Shown piece by piece: positions 24,947-32,698 of a DNA stretch of 32,698 nt. Positions within the stretch are counted from its first letter, which is position 1, and the number at the start of each line of letters is the position of its first letter. The DNA is from Acidobacteriota bacterium (GTDB taxonomy: Bacteria; Acidobacteriota; Terriglobia; Acidiferrales; UBA7541), in assembly GCA_003224525.1 (NCBI GenBank), contig QHZB01000074.1, positions 1 to 32,698 of the forward strand, given 5' to 3'. The position numbers were made by a program, and so were the translations under genes. The notes under the pieces were generated by a model. It did not search any database. It had not been told where the DNA came from and saw only the letters and a list, made by a program, of their open reading frames with translations.

Positions 24947-24952
24947 TATAAT
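24947..24952 (+). promoter_or_regulatory. -10 box upstream of the 83-residue protein gene
   Basis: A perfect TATAAT lies 33 nt before the ATG at 24986. No good TTGACA-like -35 lies at the usual 16-18 nt distance, so this is a partial promoter call. Confidence 0.5.
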
Positions 24953-24985
24953 CCTGCCTCTATTCCATCCATCACAGGAGGCGCC

Positions 24986-25237
24986 ATGGCCGAGCCAACT
25001 TACGAAGAACTCAAAGCAAAAATCGCAGAAATGGAAAAACAGGGAGGCGGACGCCGCACCGGCGCGCTCGAATTTCGTGTCGGCGAAAAAGGGGGCGTCA
25101 GCGTGTACGGCCTCGGGCGCTTTCCCGTCACGCTCTACTACGAACAATGGATTCGCCTGCTTGAAACAGCGCCGCAACTTCGCGCGTTCCTCGACGAGAG
25201 CAAAGCCGCCGGAAAGCTGAAGCTCAAGGAAAAATAA
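24986..25237 (+). CDS. small conserved hypothetical protein
   Basis: The ATG at 24986 has a perfect AGGAGG 5 nt upstream and gives 83 residues; an upstream ATG at 24896 would fall before the -10 box. The first 20 residues form a charged helix (TYEELKAKIAEMEKQ). The core is beta-like (GALEFRVGEKGGVSVYGLGR, then FPVTLYYEQWIRLLE), and the end is LKLKEK. I recall similar short proteins in several phyla without a known function. It stands alone in direction, divergent from the two small minus-strand genes. Confidence 0.8.
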   Translation: MAEPTYEELKAKIAEMEKQGGGRRTGALEFRVGEKGGVSVYGLGRFPVTLYYEQWIRLLETAPQLRAFLDESKAAGKLKLKEK

Positions 25238-25415
25238 TACTTTGCGGCGCGGCCACCACTGTTTGCCTTGAGTTTGTGGAACGCGCCGCGCCTTTATGCT
25301 TTCGCTGCCGCTTTTCTTAGCGACGTCCGCCCGTTGCGGCTTTATCGACACGTCACAACCCTTGCGACGCGTATTCCTCCCTGTGAATTTCCCCCTACAC
25401 TATTAGAAGGATCTG

Positions 25416-25838
25416 TTGTGGACCATTCACCGCGGTGATTCGCACTCGCAATCTTCCAGTGGTATTCCTGACAAGGTCTGGAGCGGTGGCCATACCCTCG
25501 AGATCGAGGTCGAAAGCACGTCCACAGCGACCATGCGCCTCAGCTTCTCGCAGCACGATAAACCCGCGGGCGAACAGCAGACGCTCGAAACGTAGGAAAA
25601 GATCGCTGCCGACACTCGTTCCTGGACGATTGGTGTTCCCGCTCATGTCGGTGGCTACATCCAAATCGAGGCGGAGAAGCCCAACCCCGGAGACTGGCTG
25701 GCAATGAAGGTGAAGTCGAATGGCAAAGTCGTTGACGAACAGACGGAAAAACTGGATCAGCCGCTCCAGTCTGGCTACGCCCTTTTTCTCCAGGTTCATT
25801 ACGACGACTATTCGAACGCCGGTAAAAGAAGTGTCTGA
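25416..25838 (+). pseudogene. hypothetical protein gene with an in-frame amber stop
   Basis: A plus-strand frame from TTG 25416 (AAGGA 4 nt upstream) to TGA 25836-25838 reads as a coherent 140-residue protein, except for TAG at 25593-25595. Before it: WTIHRGDSHSQSSSG, VWSGGHTLEIEVESTSTATM, FSQHDKPAGEQQTLET. After it: EKIAADTRSWTIGVPAHVGG, then KPNPGDWLAMKVKSNGKVV and LQVHYDDYSN. The codon before GAA-AAG is probably a former Trp (TGG to TAG). The beta-strand rhythm suggests a small domain, family unknown. The gene has no ATG and no obvious promoter. Confidence 0.6.
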
Positions 25839-25997
25839 TGGCGGAAGCAGCAGCGCTTCATCCGGCGAGGACCGCTAGCCGCCTGACGCCGTTGTCTTTC
25901 CGCCCATGAAATTCGACGCCGGGAATCACTCACCGCGTTGACCGTAGATAGTTCCGGGAGCACAGTCCGGCAGTCAGGAGGAGAAAGTTGAGCTGCT

Positions 25998-26318
25998 ATG
26001 GATCCTGGTGACCTTTCCGAGGCGCGTGTAGCCAAGATGATCTCCGGAGTCGCGGCGTATATGCGCCAGGAACGAAATCTCTATTTCCGCGCGAGTGAGC
26101 TGCTGACTCCGGAATGGAGAACCGCCGTCCAGCCTTATTTCTCGAAGACTTTGCTTGACACCGTCAGGGCCGTAATCCTCAAGGGAGCCCGCATCCCGCC
26201 CCCGCCTTTTTATGCCGAAGCCATAGTCTTGAGCTCAGGCCATTTTCCTGACTTCGTGCATCTGGCTTCCGTCACTTACTTGGACGCCACTACTACTTCT
26301 CCGTTGAGGACGAATTGA
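25998..26318 (+). pseudogene. truncated gene ending at an IS605-like boundary
   Basis: The ATG at 25998 has AGGAGGA about 12 nt upstream. The 106-residue frame starts MDPGDLSEARVAKMISGVAA and continues RASELLTPEWRTAVQPYFSK, DTVRAVILKGARIPPPPFYA and HFPDFVHLASVTYLD. It then degrades into ATTTSPLRTN. The stop TGA (26316-26318) is the TGA of the TTGACATCC that begins the IS-like end at 26315. I vaguely recall longer versions of this protein in Acidobacteriota, so loss of the C-terminal part by insertion or deletion is inferred. Confidence 0.5.
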
Positions 26319-26590
26319 CATCCTCCTCTCCCTGAAGGAAGAGGATTCCTACGGCCTCTCGCTGGTTTTTGCGAGATGGCTTCGGTGGGTTCCTCCCACA
26401 GCGCCCTTACATCCGGCGAGGACCACGAAGAGGCTTCACTTTTGGGCTGCCCGCCGATAGGTCTTTTGGACGAAGAGGAGTTTAAAACCATGCCGCCAAG
26501 AAATCAAGCGCGCGACAGGGCCTTCAGGGCCTTATATCCCCGGCCTAAAACGCCGAGGCTTTACGGCCCGCTCGGTAAAATCATAGGCTG
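26315..26590 (-). mobile_element. IS200/IS605-like right end with omega-RNA-like tract, no tnpB
   Basis: Read on the minus strand, the segment ends in three consecutive hairpins: GTGGG-aggaa-CCCAC (26385-26399), TCTCGC-aaaaacca-GCGAGA (26357-26376), and TCCTCTTCC-ttcag-GGAGAGGA (26324-26345, one bulge). The end is GGATGTCAA (26315-26323). The last hairpin and terminal GGATGTCAA match what I remember of tnpB right ends, where the guide-bearing RNA finishes. Further palindromic tracts continue to about 26585 (GGGCCTT repeat, CCGGC/GCCG, TTTAC/GTAAA). tnpB should be read on the minus strand from the right, but no such gene is present. A relic or a non-autonomous element is likely. The left end was not found. 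Confidence 0.5.
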
Positions 26591-26650
26591 AGCAAGGCCG
26601 GTACTAGCCAAGACGGCCTCTCGTCAACCTCAAGTTCGAAATTCAAGTCG

Positions 26651-26695
26651 AAAAATAGGATGGCCCCGGGTGCCTGTGGGGAGGCACCCGGGGCC
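26651..26695 (-). terminator. terminator-like hairpin after the 69-residue gene
   Basis: GGCCCCGGGTGCC (26662-26674) and GGCACCCGGGGCC (26683-26695) form a perfect 13-bp stem with an 8-nt loop. On the minus strand ATCCTA then TTTTT (26651-26655) follow. The stop of the 26743-26952 gene is about 47 nt upstream, so this fits its terminator. Confidence 0.65.
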
Positions 26696-26742
26696 GGGGG
26701 GGAGTGACGAGGAGTCGAGGGAAGCTCTTTGCAGGGCTTGTA

Positions 26743-26952
26743 CTACTTCGAAGATTGTGCGGCTAGCAGGCAGAGTCTCTGCAGTTCGTCGTAGGTGAAA
26801 ACCACATGCTCGCCTCGGTCACCTTTTTCCAGGTGTCCCAGGCCAGATATACGCGAAAAGCGCCGGATTTCTGCCATTGGAAGTCCCAGCAGCACTGCAG
26901 CCCGGTCCTCCTCAACTAGCTCTTGGCGATTCATTCTTATTCGTAAATCCAT
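26743..26952 (-). CDS. small HTH-like protein
   Basis: A 69-residue protein; the second Met (MNRQELVEEDRAAVLLG) at 26934 is a plausible alternative start, because GGAAGGA abuts the first ATG. The sequence has two helices (ELVEEDRAAVLLGLPMAEIR and TYDELQRLCLLAAQ) around a short GHLEKGDRGEHVVF turn, like a MerR-type or small DNA-binding domain. I recall near-identical short proteins in acidobacterial genomes. A DNA-binding role is inferred only from the pattern. Confidence 0.6.
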   Translation of the reverse strand: MDLRIRMNRQELVEEDRAAVLLGLPMAEIRRFSRISGLGHLEKGDRGEHVVFTYDELQRLCLLAAQSSK

Positions 26953-27141
26953 TCCTTCCGCGGCTTATGAGAGCATGCGGTTGTCCAAACTTAGGGCAAG
27001 GTAAGTCCTGTTGTTTCTACAAGAAAGCTTTCATCGGGAGGCGTCCTTGCACAATCTGCCTATTTGCTTACACAAACAATGCACGGATTTAGCACAGATT
27101 CAGAGTTGGCAGGAGGGAGGTGGCTGTGTGTCGGCTTCCAG

Positions 27142-28161
27142 TTACTTCCACGGCAGGGAAGAAAGGTCCACGTTCCCGCCGGAACAGATTACGCCGAGCT
27201 TCGGAGCGCCTCCGTCGGGGCGTTTCGGCAGATTCAACGACGCCACGGCGCCCGGCTTCAGCAACGGGGCAATGGCCACGGCGCTCGAAGGCTCAACGAT
27301 GATTTTCATGCGCTCCCAGACCAGCCGCGCCACCGAGATGATCTCTTCCTCGCTGACCAGGAGGATGCGGTCGACAAGACGCCGCAGGATCGCAAACGTC
27401 CGCGGTGACAGCGATGCGCGCAACCCGTCAGCAATGGTGTCGCTGGAGTCCAGCGATTGCAAAGTACCGCTGGTCAGTGAGCGGTAGGCATCATCGGCGC
27501 GCTCCGGTTCGCAGCCAAACACGCGCACATCCGCGCGAATCCCCTTGCCGCCGAGGCACGTCCCGCTGAGCAATCCGCCACCGCTGACCGGCGCAAACAC
27601 CGCATCCAGGTCGCCTATTTCTTCTAGCAGCTCCTTCGCCGCCGTGGCCTGTCCGGCGATGATGCGGTCGTCGTCGTAGGGATGCACCAGGTGAGCGCCC
27701 GTTTCTCTCTGGACACGCCCGCAAGTTTCTTGGCGCGCTGTCACCGTCGGCTCGCAGAAAACAATTTTTCCGCCGTAGCCTTCGATGGCCTTGGTTTTCA
27801 CGACAGGCGCATTCTTCGGCATGACGATCCACGCTGGAACTCCACGCCACGCAGCCGCGCATGCCACGGCAGCGCCATGATTGCCACTGGATTGCGTAAC
27901 AATCCCACGCGCTACCTCTTTCTCAGTCAGTGCGAGGATTGCGTTCGAGGCCCCGCGAATCTTGAATGAGCCGGTCTTCTGCAGGTTTTCGCACTTGAAG
28001 AAGAGCTGTGCACTGGTCATGGCGTTTAAGGATGCGGACGTCAGGACCGGCGTGCGGTGAATGCGTGGGGCGATGCGCGCGTGCGCCGCGAGGATGGCCT
28101 GCCAACTGGGTGGCTGGAAGCGAGCAGCTTCGACGGATGGGGCGGTGTGCATGAAACTCAC
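27142..28161 (-). CDS. threonine dehydratase / serine racemase-like PLP enzyme
   Basis: The 339-residue protein belongs to fold-type II PLP enzymes that deaminate or racemise hydroxy-amino acids. KTGSFKIRGASNA places the Schiff-base lysine at Lys67. SSGNHGAAVA (91-100) binds the substrate carboxylate, PVSGGGLLSG (191-200) holds the PLP phosphate, and IVEPSSAVAIAPLL and ICSGGNVD close the C-terminus. There is no C-terminal ACT-like regulatory domain, so it resembles catabolic threonine dehydratase or serine racemase rather than biosynthetic IlvA. MHTAP at residue 4 is an equally good start. No neighbours suggest a pathway. Confidence 0.9.
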   Translation of the reverse strand: MSFMHTAPSVEAARFQPPSWQAILAAHARIAPRIHRTPVLTSASLNAMTSAQLFFKCENLQKTGSFKIRGASNAILALTEKEVARGIVTQSSGNHGAAVACAAAWRGVPAWIVMPKNAPVVKTKAIEGYGGKIVFCEPTVTARQETCGRVQRETGAHLVHPYDDDRIIAGQATAAKELLEEIGDLDAVFAPVSGGGLLSGTCLGGKGIRADVRVFGCEPERADDAYRSLTSGTLQSLDSSDTIADGLRASLSPRTFAILRRLVDRILLVSEEEIISVARLVWERMKIIVEPSSAVAIAPLLKPGAVASLNLPKRPDGGAPKLGVICSGGNVDLSSLPWK

Positions 28162-28429
28162 TTTGGGCCCGGAAACGCTTGCAGGTTCTTTACGTTTAGC
28201 GCACCCTTTTATAATCCCTTTGTAGCCGCTGTTAAAGAGGCATTATGGCATGCCGATACTGGCTACGTCCTCGCGGCTGCTTTAAGACCACGTGCACATC
28301 TGACTGGTACTGGTACTTCTTGGCCACGCCAAGTTTGATACTTGACCGCCCGGCTGGCTCTGCTACGCTGGAGGTCCCCTCCTGCGAGGCAAGAGTCCGC
28401 GCTGGAACCTTCGTCGCGCAAGGGACAAA

Positions 28430-28777
28430 ATGAAAGTAGCTGAACGCCGGCAACTGACACGCCTCAACCTTCGGACGCCCCTGCACTTCCGTGCACTGGG
28501 CGTGGCGGCGGACAAGACCGAGCATTTCACGGAAGCTCTGAACGTCTCGCGCGGCGGCTTTTTCTTCGCCTCATCGGCTCCCCTGCAGGTTGGCATGCCC
28601 ATCGAAGCGACCCTCCGCATGCCCGCGGAAGTGACCGGGAATTCCGCTCAGGAGATGCGCTGCACAGCGCGGGTCGTCCATGTCCGCAACGAGCCCTACG
28701 GAGACGGCCGCATCGGCTTCGGCGCCGAAATCGAAAAATTCCAAACCATCCCCGCCGTGGACCGCTGGGTCAGCTGA
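28430..28777 (+). CDS. PilZ domain protein
   Basis: A 115-residue single-domain PilZ protein, predicted to bind cyclic di-GMP. Both motifs are intact: RQLTR (Arg7, Arg11) and NVSRGG (Asn38, Ser40, Gly43). The remaining beta strands, GMPIEATLRMP, RCTARVVHVRN and RIGFGAEIEKF, are typical. AGGGA lies 5 nt before the ATG. It stands alone and is a better match to the c-di-GMP consensus than the two PilZ-like genes at 17 kb. Its target is unknown. Confidence 0.88.
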   Translation: MKVAERRQLTRLNLRTPLHFRALGVAADKTEHFTEALNVSRGGFFFASSAPLQVGMPIEATLRMPAEVTGNSAQEMRCTARVVHVRNEPYGDGRIGFGAEIEKFQTIPAVDRWVS

Positions 28778-28880
28778 AAAGCAGTTGCCAGTCGTGAGTC
28801 TTCAGTGATCAGTTAAAACACGGACATAGAAGGCTTCGAGCGTGGACTAGGCTGGGCTTCCTCCAACTGAGGTTTATAGT

Positions 28881-28972
28881 AGCCCCCACTTGAAAGCGTG
28901 GGGCTGTGTCGGCTGAGATCCTTCGCCCCAACCTCGCCGGAACAGAAGAGGCGCGCTTCGCTCAGGATGACA
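28881..28972. repeat. two palindromic intergenic elements
   Basis: AGCCCCCAC (28881-28889) and GTGGGGCT (28898-28905) form a hairpin with one bulged C. At 28915-28972, GAGATCCTTCGC ... TTCGCTCAGGATGACA has outer ATCCT/AGGAT arms and an inner CCTC/GAGG arm. On the minus strand this is TGTCATCCTGAGCGAAG ... GCGAAGGATCTC, which I recall as a very common intergenic repeat in environmental bacteria, here expanded by about 30 nt in the middle. Confidence 0.55.
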
Positions 28973-28994
28973 AAATTTTGCCTCGGGCCAGAGG

Positions 28995-31302
28995 CTAGGG
29001 TTTTGCGTCTGGCACTGTGAATGTGGTTTTCCCGCTGCCAACATTCTCAAATCGGTCATATACACGTACTGCAATCGTGTGTTCCCCGGGCGTCAAGGAC
29101 GGCAGGCTGAACTCGTAGTGCTCGACCAGCCCGTCGCTGATACCCGAACTCGGAGCTACAAGAACCCAGTCGCCACCGTCCAAGCTATATTGCGCGCGCT
29201 CTATTGCAGAAGTAGCATCGTGCGCCGTAAAGGAGGCAGGATGGCCGCCGGTCATTTTTCCAGAGGCCGGCGCTACCTTGATGTCCTCGACCATCGGCGG
29301 AGTGTTATCGACTTCGAAGCGCTCGCTTTGGCGTTCGGTCTTGAGCGCGAGGGCGGGGGGATTCGAACCTGCATCCGTAGCAACAACCTTTAAGTAGTAA
29401 GCCCCATCGGGGAGCGCGGTGGTATCCCACGAATAAAATTTCTGCTCGAGGTTTTCCTTCAATAATTTCCATTCGCGTTCGTGTTCACCGCGAAAGTAAA
29501 CCGCGTAACGAATTTCGTCGTCGTTTTCGTCATGCGCGGTCCACACCACGGATTGATAACCCTTCTGCAGTGTGGGTGATCACCATGCCGGAAATATTCG
29601 GCGACGGCGGCATCCTGATCATTACGGTTGTCGGCTGGCCCGATGACATGCCGACCATGCTCTGGGCCCGCACGCCGGGATCCTGCATTGCGATTCCGTC
29701 GATGATTGGCGCGACGTTCCGAGGCAGATACGCCAGGCTGACCCAATCCAAGCCGTCCCGCGGGTGTCCATCGTGGATGACGGCTTTCCACTGAACGAAG
29801 CGCGCGGATGGCGCTTCCATGGCACTGCCCGATTTCGTATAGGGGCCGTGCCAGCGGGACCACTCGCGGCCGGGGTCCTCCGTATTTCCCGAGCGTACAA
29901 AGAATTCCAGGCGTGGTTCATTCGAATTGGCTGAAGACTTGGCGGAGGCAGCCGACTGAGGACTCCACCACTCGAGGCGGCCCCACTGCGAAAATAGTTG
30001 CGCGTCGAAAGAGCGGGATTCGAACGTGCCTTCGGCTTCGTATTCGGGGCCGACCGAGAAAATCTTGCCAGGATTTGCCGTGCACAAGAAAACTTTGCCG
30101 GAGGAATTGCGGGCGATGCCCGTGATTTGCGCGGACCCGGACTTGGCGAGATGGGCGAAGACGCCGTGACCATCGACAGCGAGGAGAGCGCCTGCGTTGC
30201 CGGTGCCGGCAAGGAGACGTCCGTCGGAAGCGAGTCCAAGAGTATAGACAACATCTTCGCGCGAAGTCCAAAGCTCATCCGGCGCGCCCTCGGGGCTGAT
30301 GCGGTAGATGCTGCTGGAGAGAAGAGGAGGAAAGGGCACGAATGGTTGCTGCTGCGGAGGAACCTGTCCGGAACCCGCTGCGCCGCCGGGGGTAATGGTT
30401 GTCGTGCCTTGTGCGGTGGAGATGATGGCGCCGGGAGCTTGCCCGACGCGTGGCTTCTCACCAATCGCGGAGACGTAGATGGTGCCGTCGGCGGAGACGG
30501 CGAGAGAAGTGACTTCGCGTCTGGAAGTTTCGTAGAGAACGAAGCCTTCGGTTTTCGGCGCAGCGGAATCCTTGGAGTCGTTTACTGATGTCTTCGAGGA
30601 ACTCCGGGAGATGCGCAGAATGCGTCCGCTGGGTTCCGTGCCGGCGATGAGGTTGCCTTTTGCGTCGAATGCCAGAACGCGAATGTGAGCTTCGTCGCTG
30701 GAGTAGAAGAGCTCGCCCTTGCCGTCGGGCGCGACCGCGAAGACCTGCCCTTTGTCACCGGTGGCGACATAGAGAGTCCCGTCGGGCGAAAAAGCCAGGT
30801 CCCAGATGTATTTCGTTTTGGGATCGAAGAACACGGATTTCTCTCCCGTAGCAGAGACCCGGTATACCTTGCCGTCGGGAGAAGTGCCGACGTAAAGAGC
30901 GCCTTTGGAGTCAAAGGCGATGGCTTGCGCGGAGAGGTCAGTGGAATCGAAGAAGACAGCAGGCTTGCCGTTCGAATCGAAGCGAAATACTTTCGCAGGC
31001 GAGCCTCCGGCAGCGTAGAGCGTCCCCTTGGGATCGAGCCGGACGGACCAAAGGTAGGAAGCGTCCGCGTCGGCAAGTAAGGTGACTTTCGGCGCGAGTT
31101 CGAGGTGGCCGTCGCTGCGCACCGCCACGCCATGCGCGGTGCCTTTGAGGAAATCTTCGTAGGTGGACTGGCGCCAGCGGCGGGTGTGCTCGGCGAAGGA
31201 GGCCGGGAGACCGAGGACTGAAAAGAAGTAAAGGACGCTAACGAAGCAAAGGATGCGGAACAAGCCTGCTCGACGTAGCAACATAGGCATCGTGGTTTTC
31301 AC
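28995..31302 (-). CDS. secreted beta-propeller protein with C-terminal Ig/FN3-like part, frameshifted
   Basis: The GTG at 31302 overlaps the previous gene's stop (GTGA). A signal peptide (about 1-38) is followed by propeller-like repeats (about 60-440) with units such as WDLAFSPDGTLYVATGDKGQ, RVLAFDAKGNLIAGTEPSGR and YTLGLASDGRLLAGTGNAG. A second beta domain (about 450-540) precedes RNVAPIIDGIAMQDPG. The frame then ends at 29530, while another frame from about 29579 continues LQKGYQSVVWTAHDENDD and an Ig-like module (SWDTTALPDGAYYLKVVATD) to 28995. One extra base between about 29560 and 29580 joins them into about 768 residues. The gene is coupled to the SpoIVB-S55-like gene; function unknown. 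Confidence 0.78.
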
Positions 31303-32698
31303 CGGATTTGGAGATTTAGAGAAATGACGCCGGAAACGGGGCCTCCGAGCGGGATGGAAGCCTCACTGGCCAACGATTCCCGCAGCACCTGGACGCTGCC
31401 CGGAGTGGGGCGTCCGTCGACAACGTTGATCTGCGAGAACGGGATGTTTGGCAGTTCCTTGTCATCCCAGAGAAGCGTCGGGGCCGGAACGAAAAGTCCA
31501 ACGTAAAGACGGTCGTTCCTACGCTCGCGATTCAAGAGCGCAATGAGTTGATCCAGGCTTGTCGGCCCGCTGCCGGGACCGGCAAAAGCGAAGCCGCGGG
31601 AAGCCCGATTCAGCAGATCGGCGTCGCTGACAAGGATGCGGAGCATAGTGCCGCGCGCCACCTGTTCCGGGACGCGAACGGTAGTTTCTTCCACGCGGGC
31701 AGCGCCGCGATACGGGCGTAGCAGCACGCGGACGCGAAGTGTCTCGCCGGGGGCGGCTTCGCCTTTTTCGAGCCAAGCGCTCTCAATGATGAATGATTTC
31801 CGGCCCGGAACGCTTTCGACTCGGAGGGCGATGCGGTCCACCTTAGCGGGTTCGAAAGTATTGACGAAAAGGCGTGTAAAAACATTTTGCATCGTGGCGG
31901 CGATGGGGAGGCCATCGGGAGAAAGAGTATCGCCCGGAGCGAAAGTGTTTTCGATTTGAACCGGCGCGTGACCTTGCAGGCGAATCTCGCCGGAAAGATG
32001 CAGCGTGGTGCCCTCGCCGTAGAGCGAATTCTGGGTCAGCCCGTTAAAGGTGGTAATGGCGACGAGAAGCGGGGTGAACTTCGGATGATTGATGAGTTCG
32101 AAGTGGAGTTTCTTTTCCCTGACAGCGCCCTTGGAAGAATCGTCCCCGGGGACGAGAAGTGTAAGATCGAGAGGGATCATCGCGGGAGGAGCGCCGAGTT
32201 TGCCGGTCACAGCAGTGAGATGATCGCCGGTGATCGTGCCGATGGCGCCGCCGACATTGACGATCTTCGTCGAAGCGAGATTGGAGGAAAGTGTAGTGAC
32301 GACGCGGCTGCGGGCCATGGGAATTGCTACGTTGCCAAGGTTCATAAGAGGGTGGCCACAGAGATAGACCCGGTCGGCCTGCACCGCCGTGACGGTACAC
32401 GCGGAATTGATGGAGGCGTCGCCCTGGACCAGAACCATACCAGCCATGTCACCCGGAACGAGATGCGCATCCTCCGGACGCGCTGCCGCTGTGCCGCCTT
32501 GCGCTGCGACGAAGCCATAGGCCTGAAGCTGATTCGAGAATTGCTGAATCGCGGCGGGCTGAAAACCAGAGAAAACCAGCGGAGTCTCGATGCGCTCGAG
32601 GGAGGAGCCGAACGGCAGGCCGGTGCGCGAGTTGGATTCGGCGGGCAAAGAAAATTGCTGAACATCGGCTTGCGCCGAAGGGCTTTGCAAAGGAGGAT
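31299..32698 (-). CDS. SpoIVB-S55-like domain protein, N-terminus outside the window
   Basis: The frame enters from the right edge and stops at 31299-31301, giving about 466 residues. An N-terminal segment has GDMAGMVLVQGDASINSACT and VYLCGHPLMNLGNVAIPMA (about 82-131), the pattern of SpoIVB S55-peptidase domains; the GHP histidine is present, but the whole catalytic set cannot be confirmed. Downstream are beta-rich regions with VNVGGAIGTITGD and VPGDDSSKGAVREKKLHFEL, and a late IESAWLEKGEAAPGETLRVR that looks like an Ig-like fold. The TTG at 32690 is in frame, but the frame is open upstream. In Bacillus such domains process sporulation factors; a different role is likely here. Confidence 0.75.
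   Translation of the reverse strand, partial: PPLQSPSAQADVQQFSLPAESNSRTGLPFGSSLERIETPLVFSGFQPAAIQQFSNQLQAYGFVAAQGGTAAARPEDAHLVPGDMAGMVLVQGDASINSACTVTAVQADRVYLCGHPLMNLGNVAIPMARSRVVTTLSSNLASTKIVNVGGAIGTITGDHLTAVTGKLGAPPAMIPLDLTLLVPGDDSSKGAVREKKLHFELINHPKFTPLLVAITTFNGLTQNSLYGEGTTLHLSGEIRLQGHAPVQIENTFAPGDTLSPDGLPIAATMQNVFTRLFVNTFEPAKVDRIALRVESVPGRKSFIIESAWLEKGEAAPGETLRVRVLLRPYRGAARVEETTVRVPEQVARGTMLRILVSDADLLNRASRGFAFAGPGSGPTSLDQLIALLNRERRNDRLYVGLFVPAPTLLWDDKELPNIPFSQINVVDGRPTPGSVQVLRESLASEASIPLGGPVSGVISLNLQIR

Noticed and set aside
25593-25595. TAG as a pyrrolysine codon
   Set aside because: Pyrrolysine use is not known for this kind of bacterium, there is no pyl gene in view, and Trp TGG to TAG explains it.
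26276-26491. Minus-strand 71-codon frame as a TnpB C-terminus
   Set aside because: It overlaps the hairpin chain and lacks zinc-finger or RuvC-type residues; not enough to call a protein.
1-32698. CRISPR array, tRNA or rRNA genes
   Set aside because: No regularly spaced direct repeats and no recognisable tRNA or rRNA sequence were seen by eye; a dedicated search was not possible.

Overview
The window looks like chromosomal DNA of a soil-type Acidobacteriota. This is inferred from the protein mix: paired FecR/DUF6600 secreted proteins, a SpoIVB-S55-like protein next to a propeller protein, a very large secreted BNR/TIG/Ig-like protein, several PilZ proteins and small lineage-type hypotheticals. 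No rRNA, tRNA or CRISPR array was seen, so the assignment is not proven.

Layout. 1-1437: end of a small membrane protein and a nucleoside hydrolase. 1669-6372: two tandem secreted FecR/DUF6600 paralogues, the second split by an apparent one-base frameshift. 6505-11261: a coenzyme F420 biosynthesis block, cofE, then cofG-cofD as a tight pair. A decayed multi-copy-type gene (7387-8943, two in-frame stops) lies between cofE and cofG. 11387-14257 (minus strand): a DUF2306 membrane protein, a probable selenoprotein and an NADPH:F420 oxidoreductase. 14353-14880: a flavin reductase with a clear terminator. 14941-16869 (minus): a polyprenyl-phosphate glycosyltransferase and a YdjC/ChbG-type deacetylase. 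16993-17735: two overlapping PilZ-like genes. 18007-22554 (minus): a 1515-residue secreted propeller protein. 23068-24880 (minus): a Gly-zipper envelope protein and two small hypotheticals. 24986-26600: a small conserved protein, a gene with an amber stop, and a gene cut off at an IS200/IS605-like right end with a structured RNA-like tract but no tnpB. 26743-28777: a small HTH-like protein, a threonine dehydratase-like enzyme and a third PilZ protein. 28995-32698 (minus): a SpoIVB-S55-like protein coupled to a frameshifted propeller protein.

The most notable signal is at 12208-13569. One reading frame encodes a signal peptide, a peroxiredoxin/thioredoxin-fold domain and a DsbD-alpha-like domain, but carries a TGA exactly where a catalytic Cys is expected (W-TGA-P-F-C). 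A perfect 7-bp hairpin with a GUC loop starts 15 nt after the TGA, as expected for a bacterial SECIS. The gene follows the F420:NADP oxidoreductase gene with a gap of only about 10 nt. This suggests a selenocysteine-containing envelope thiol oxidoreductase linked to F420/NADPH redox metabolism. The F420 genes, the reductase and the flavin reductase make 6.5-14.9 kb a redox-cofactor neighbourhood; cofH and cofC are not in the window.
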